DNA from: Tubulanus polymorphus
Lineage: Eukaryota; Nemertea; Palaeonemertea; Tubulaniformes; Tubulanidae
Reading direction: 5' to 3'
DNA: 64,000 bases
Assembly: GCF_964204645.1 (NCBI RefSeq)
Contig: NC_134032.1
Coordinates: forward strand, 1,430,501 to 1,494,500
Shown here in pieces: positions 59,159-64,000 of the stretch. How positions within the stretch are numbered: position 1 is the first letter of the stretch; each line of letters opens with the position of its first letter. The notes beneath the pieces are model-generated. The model was not told the origin of the DNA, did not search any database, and worked only from the letters and a program-made list of their open reading frames with translations. The translations under genes were made by a program, and so were the position numbers.

Positions 59159-60987
59159 TTCTATCCTCTCTCCTCCTCTCCTCTTCCATCTCCTCTCTCC
59201 TCCTCTCCTCTTCCATCTCCTCTCTCCTCTTCCATCTCCTCCCTCCTCTCACCTCTCCCCTTTCTCCTCTTCCATCTACTCTCCCCTCTTCCATATCTCC
59301 TCTTCCATCTCCTCTCCCCCCTCTCTCCTCTTCCATCTCCTCTTCCATCTCCATTCTCCTCTTCCATCTCCTCTCTCCTCTTCCATCTCCTCTCTCCTCT
59401 TCCATCTCCTCTCTCCTCTTCCATCTCCTCTCTCCTCTTCCATCTCTCCTCTTCCATCTCCTCTCTCCTCTTCCATCTCCTCTTCCATCTCTCCTCTTCC
59501 ATCTCCTCTCTCCTCTTCCATCTCCATCTCCTCTTCCATCTCCTCTCTCCTCTTCCATCTCCTCTTCCATCTCTCCTCTTCCATCTCCTCTTCCATCTCC
59601 TCTCTCCTCTTCCATCTCCTCTCTCCTCTTCCATCTCCTCTCTCCTCTTCCATCTCCTCTCTCCTCTTCCATCTCCATTCTCCTCTTCCATCTCCTCTCC
59701 TCTTCCATCTCCTCTTCCATCTCCTCTCTCCTCTTCCATCTCCTCTCTCCTCTTCCATCTCCTCTTCCATCTCCTCTCTCCTCTTCCATCTCTCCTCTTC
59801 CATCTCTCCTCTTCCATCTCCCCTTCCATCTCCTCTTCCATCTCTCCTCTTCCATCTCCATTCTCCTCTTCCATCTCCTCTCTCCTCTTCCATCTCCTCT
59901 CTCCTCTTCCATCTCCTCTTCCATCTCCTCTCTCCTCTTCCATCTCTCCTCTTCCATCTCTCCTCTTCCATCTCCCTTCCATCTCCTCTTCCATCTCTCC
60001 TCTTCCATCTCCATTCTCCTCTTCCATCTCCTCTCTCCTCTTCCATCTCTCCTCTTCCATCTCTCCTCTTCCATCTCCCCTTCCATCTCCTCTTCCATCT
60101 CTCCTCTTCCATCTCCTCTCTCCTCTTCCATCTCCTCTCTCCTCTTCCATCTCTCCTCTTCCATCTCCTCTTCCATCTCCTCTCTCCTCTTCCATCTCTC
60201 CTCTTACATCTCCTCTCTCCTCTTCCATCTCCTCTCTCCTCTTCCATCTCCTCTTCCATCTCTCCTCTTCCATCTCCTCTCCTCTTCCATCTCCTCTTCC
60301 ATCTCCTCTCTCCTCTTCCATCTCTCCTCTTACATCTCCTCTCTCCTCTTCCATCTCCTCTCTCCTCTTCCATCTCCTCTTCCATCTCTCCTCTTCCATC
60401 TCCTCTCCTCTTCCATCTCCTCTTCCATCTCCTCTCTCCTCTTCCATCTCCTCTCTCCTCTTCCATCTCCTCTTCCATCTCCTCTCTCCTCTTCCATCTC
60501 CTCTCTCCTCTTCCATCTCTCCTCTTCCATCTCTCCTCTTCCATCTCCCCTTCCATCTCCTCTTCCATCTCTCCTCTTCCATCTCCATTCTCCTCTTCCA
60601 TCTCCTCTCTCCTCTTCCATCTCCTCTCTCCTCTTCCATCTCCTCTCTCCTCTTCCATCTCTCCTCTTCCATCTCCTCTTCCATCTCCTCTCTCCTCTTC
60701 CATCTCTCCTCTTCCATCTCCTCTTCCATCTCCTCTCTCCTCTTCCATCTCTCCTCTTACATCTCCTCTCTCCTCTTCCATCTCCTCTCTCCTCTTCCAT
60801 CTCCTCTTCCATCTCTCCTCTTCCATCTCTCCTCTTCCATCTCCTCTTCCATCTCCTCTCTCCTCTTCCATCTCTCCTCTTACATCTCCTCTCTCCTCTT
60901 CCATCTCCTCTCTCCTCTTCCATCTCCTCTTCCATCTCTCCTCTTCCATCTCCACTCTCCTCTCTTCCCCCTCATCTCTATCCCTCT
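59159..60987 (+). repeat. 1.8-kb CTCCTCTTCCATCT array
   Basis: Units of CTCCTCTTCCAT with CTCTCT or CT spacers. Near 60.2-60.9 kb larger repeats of about 123-126 bp are marked by TTACATC (60205, 60331, 60758, 60881). Frames of up to 709 codons on plus and 620 on minus are artefacts of the tract. Confidence 0.97.
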
Positions 60988-62482
60988 CTTTTCTAAGTTC
61001 TCTGTCAGACAGAGTCAAAATTGAATCTACTCGTGGAATATGCCGAGTCCTATAATATATGCTTCGTTCTCTCTCCATATATCTATAACTAACACATCGA
61101 ATTCCTCGAGGCGACGTTGTATCCGTGTATATTTTCACTCGAGTATCAGCTCTCTCTCTCTCTCTCTTGATGACTGCACGTCTGGTGGTGATTTAACGGC
61201 TTTCACCAACGAGTCACACATCAAAAAATTCTTTGTATATATCAATAAGAGAGCTAGCTATAGTGGAGACTAGGAGATTGAGAGGAGAGGAGGGATGATA
61301 GATAGAGGATAGAAAGGAGAAGATAGGGGGCTAGGGGAGGAGAGGAGAGGATGATGGATAGGGTAGGAGATAGAGTTGTTTACCACACTATCAATTCGCA
61401 TTTGTTCATTCAAACATTTTCCTGTCGAACATTATCAAAATAACTACTATACACTTTAACGACAAAGAGTATAGCTTGCCTCGAAAAAGTTCCCCCGCTC
61501 CCCTCGCCCCTCTTTCCAGCTCCCCTCGCCCCTTCTCCCCCACTCCCTCAACCCTTCTTCCCAGCTCCCCTCGCCCTTCTCCCCTGCTCCCACTCGCCCC
61601 TTCTTGCCCGCTCCCCTCGCCCCTTCCTCCCACTCTCCTATATGTCTCCATCATTCTGTATTTTGTAGAAACTGCTGTTGATATTTGACGGATGTGAGTT
61701 AAATGTAGCGAACTGATTATAAACTGTCCTGTTAACTGAAGCAACCCTCACCACTCTCTCCCGTCGCCGCTATCGCTCAGCTAGTTATATTTCCACACGT
61801 TCAATACTGCTTTCCGTCGCTGTATTAATCAAGTTTTGTCGATCGCTCTAAGATCTATATACATCGCGTGGAGGGGAAAAAAAACGAAATACGTTTCTTC
61901 TTGTGTGTGTCGCGCGTTTGGTCGATTTGCGAACAATCAGAATCTCTATTCTCCATCCTGTCCGTATGTGAATGCCTTGTAACGCGCGTTCCGCTGGTGT
62001 TTCGCGTTCTGTTTTTGTGTGTTGTTGTCCGAAGCAATCGGGGGGAAACGAATCCTAAGATTGAGCCAGTTACAGACGTCTATGTGCCGTCTATAAAAAA
62101 AAGAAACACAGGCAAGCGCAAGGTGATTAATCCAGAAAACCGTGACGTCATTAGTATCATCATACCGACAGAGCACCGCGAGGGTCACTCATTAGCTGGC
62201 TTCAATCCATTTATCGTGCTAGGGGGCTGGGGGGCTGGGGGGATTGGTTTCCGTCCAGTTTCGCGAAAAAGTTTATGTTTAAAGCGGTTATGTTTCAATT
62301 GTTGTCTTCATTGATAGCGACTAAACCAAAGATTTGACGTTTTTCCTTAAACAGGACCTTGATATCAATTAGTGATTATTATAAGTAGACAAGAGTTAAT
62401 CTTAGGCTTATAGCTCGGTGAAATACCATCAGAATTTGAATTTAGAGTCGCGAACTGGAGACTGGATCAGGCTAACTCGGGT
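60988..62482. other. Unassigned, with two low-complexity patches
   Basis: GA-rich DNA (61265-61370) and a C-rich repeat of GCTCCCCTCGCCCCTTC (61498-61637) were seen. GGGGGCTGGGGGGCTGGGGGG (62221) and TGACGTCA (62143-62150) are also present. The 148-codon frame 61868-62314 (+) has no recognised domain. Confidence 0.4.
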
Positions 62483-62484
62483 CG

Positions 62485-63029
62485 TGATGACGTATGACTG
62501 GGAAGTGATGACGTATGACTGGGAAATGATGACGTATGACTGGGAAGTGATGACGTATGACTGGGAAGTGATGACGTATGACTGGGAAGTGATGACGTAT
62601 GACTAAGAAGTGATGACGTATGACTGGGAAGTGATGACGTATGACTGGGAAGTGATGACGTATGACTGGGAAGTGATGACGTATGACTGGGAAGTGATGA
62701 CGTATGACTGGGAAGTGATGACGTATGACTGGGAAGTGATGACGTATGACTGGGAAGTGATGACGTATGACTAAGAAGTGATGACGTATGACTGGAAAGT
62801 GATGACGTATGACTGGGAAGTGATGACGTATGACTGGGAAGTGATGACGTATGACTAGGAAGTGATGACGTATGACTGGGAAGTGACGACGTATGACTGG
62901 GAAGTGACGACGTATGACTGGGAAGTGACGACGTATGACTGGGAAGTGATGACGTATGACTGGGAAGTGATGACGTATGACTGGGAAGTGATGACGTATG
63001 ACTGGGAAGTGATGACGTATGACTGGGAA
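62485..63029 (+). repeat. 21-bp minisatellite, about 26 copies
   Basis: The unit is TGATGACGTATGACTGGGAA plus G, with TAAGAAG, TAGGAAG and TGACGACG variants. It encodes a 7-residue repeat (MTYDWEV) in open frames (62418-62606 and 62862-63155) that are interrupted by in-frame stops at 62606 and beyond. Confidence 0.96.
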
Positions 63030-64000
63030 TCGGGGGCAGTAAGGACTAACTCCAGTTATCCCGCTATAGATGGGTGCGCATCAATTACTTGCATCTCAAT
63101 ATACATCCACACTAGACACTGTCATCAAACCGTGTCATTGACAAACTTAGATTAATCGTCACGGGCTCGAATTCATTCTCATTGAATCTGGGTGGATTTT
63201 TCACTGAATCGTCCGCCGTTGTCCGACTGCTCGCTAGCGACACCTGGTGGATGCTGACGCGGGTCGAGTGAGACCGTATCGTGATAACACATGTGCGCGC
63301 GCGGTTCATTGATGCCCTACTAAGCACCGTAGCGACACCTATATTCAGGTGAGTTTATCACCCTATTGATTACGGTACGGCGGAATAGTGGTTGATCCAC
63401 GCAGCTGAGCCTGTCGTTCGGGGAACCTTTATAACTTTATCTTATGTCATCATGTCATTTCTACTGATTTATAGACGGTTTTATGGCGACATGTGGGGTT
63501 TCTGGGGGTTTCCGTGGTACATCAACCACACTCGTGACATTCAACGGCTCTGTTGTACTGTTTGGGACCAGTAACAACGTTAGCTGTCGGCGTATCTATC
63601 TGAAATATTCGTGTAAACACGGCATTCGTCGCTTTGTTAATTGTTTCCTTTTTGTCAGCCGTTTCACCCTCTCTCACTCCCTCTTTTTTGCCTAAAGTAG
63701 TGGATCTTTGTCAGTTTGTCAAAATGAACGTAGACGCGCGATTTGTGAAGTCACCTAGCGTTGCTTTCTGCTCGCATTCTCGTAAACGCGTAAAAATCTT
63801 AATTATTCGTAATTAGGAAGTTTGTCTATCTTCATTCAAGAACAACTGACTTTGAAATTGCGATTAGTTGTTTTATAGTTTTCTCATGAATTGACACGCA
63901 TTTTGACGACGGTATGTTGCGCGCAGACGGCAGTGTATCAGCGATGGTGTGATGATCCCTCGTCCCATGTATCCAGCTAATTACTGATTCGCGCGCTGTG
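63030..64000. other. Unassigned, with a family A core
   Basis: On the minus strand CCACCAGGTGTCGCTAGC at 63233-63250 is the second half of the family-A core. A possible donor (ATATTCAG then GTGAGTTT) lies near 63350. Nothing else was recognised. Confidence 0.4.

Noticed and set aside
58867-60996. 709-codon plus frame and long minus frames through the CTCCTCTTCCATCT array
   Set aside because: Purely a tandem pyrimidine repeat that lacks stop codons on both strands; no non-repeat domain or start context.

Overview
This window looks like non-genic or intronic DNA of a eukaryote, most likely a marine invertebrate animal (a mollusc-like or other lophotrochozoan genome would fit, but the sequence does not settle this). 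The reasons are: no bacterial-style gene packing, splice-like signals, many tRNA-derived SINE fragments, MITEs, a piggyBac-type TTAA element, long pyrimidine microsatellites and several minisatellites. I recognise no complete protein-coding gene. Most long open frames are tandem repeats read as protein.

Layout. 0-8 kb: a dispersed repeat copy, then a 2.6-kb array of a 71-bp satellite, a 12-bp minisatellite (5.3-5.9 kb) and a MITE with long inverted ends (6.8-7.1 kb). 8.4-9.2 kb: an (AT)n run, nested hairpins, a minus-strand tRNA-derived SINE, and the best protein-coding candidate, a minus-strand terminal exon with a possible small preceding exon. 9.2-18.1 kb: minisatellites of 31, 21 and 33 bp, a six-unit tandem array of a tRNA-like (pol III promoter-like) sequence at 15.2 kb, and two more minus-strand exon candidates at 17.3 and 18.0 kb. 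18-24 kb: two CpG-rich promoter-like stretches, a complete-looking SINE, a 36-bp perfect palindrome and a 600-bp compound pyrimidine microsatellite. 24-34 kb: pyrimidine and purine tracts, a 307-bp MITE, a fold-back insertion with a paralogous empty site nearby, an inverted repeat pair and a 193-codon frame of unknown meaning. 34-45 kb: more MITEs and SINE pieces, an asymmetric G-run hairpin, CT arrays and a 98-bp satellite. 45-64 kb: minisatellites, a possible promoter and noncoding first exon (46.9-47.15 kb), a piggyBac-type MITE with perfect TTAA target sites, a MITE nested inside a dispersed repeat, a (GCT)16 run, a 1.8-kb pyrimidine array and a 21-bp minisatellite.

The most interesting threads are: (1) one short core (TGTGGCAATCGAGGATTC followed by CCACCAGGTGTCGCTAG) occurs in at least six dispersed places and, in altered form, as the monomer of the 71-bp satellite; its second half differs by about one base from the published CTCF consensus, and separate GCGCCCCCTGG sites also match that consensus; (2) the tandem tRNA-like array; (3) two tiny palindromes with the same arms and flanking direct repeats; (4) about 13 perfect TGACGTCA sites where about one is expected. 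All function statements beyond sequence structure are inference.
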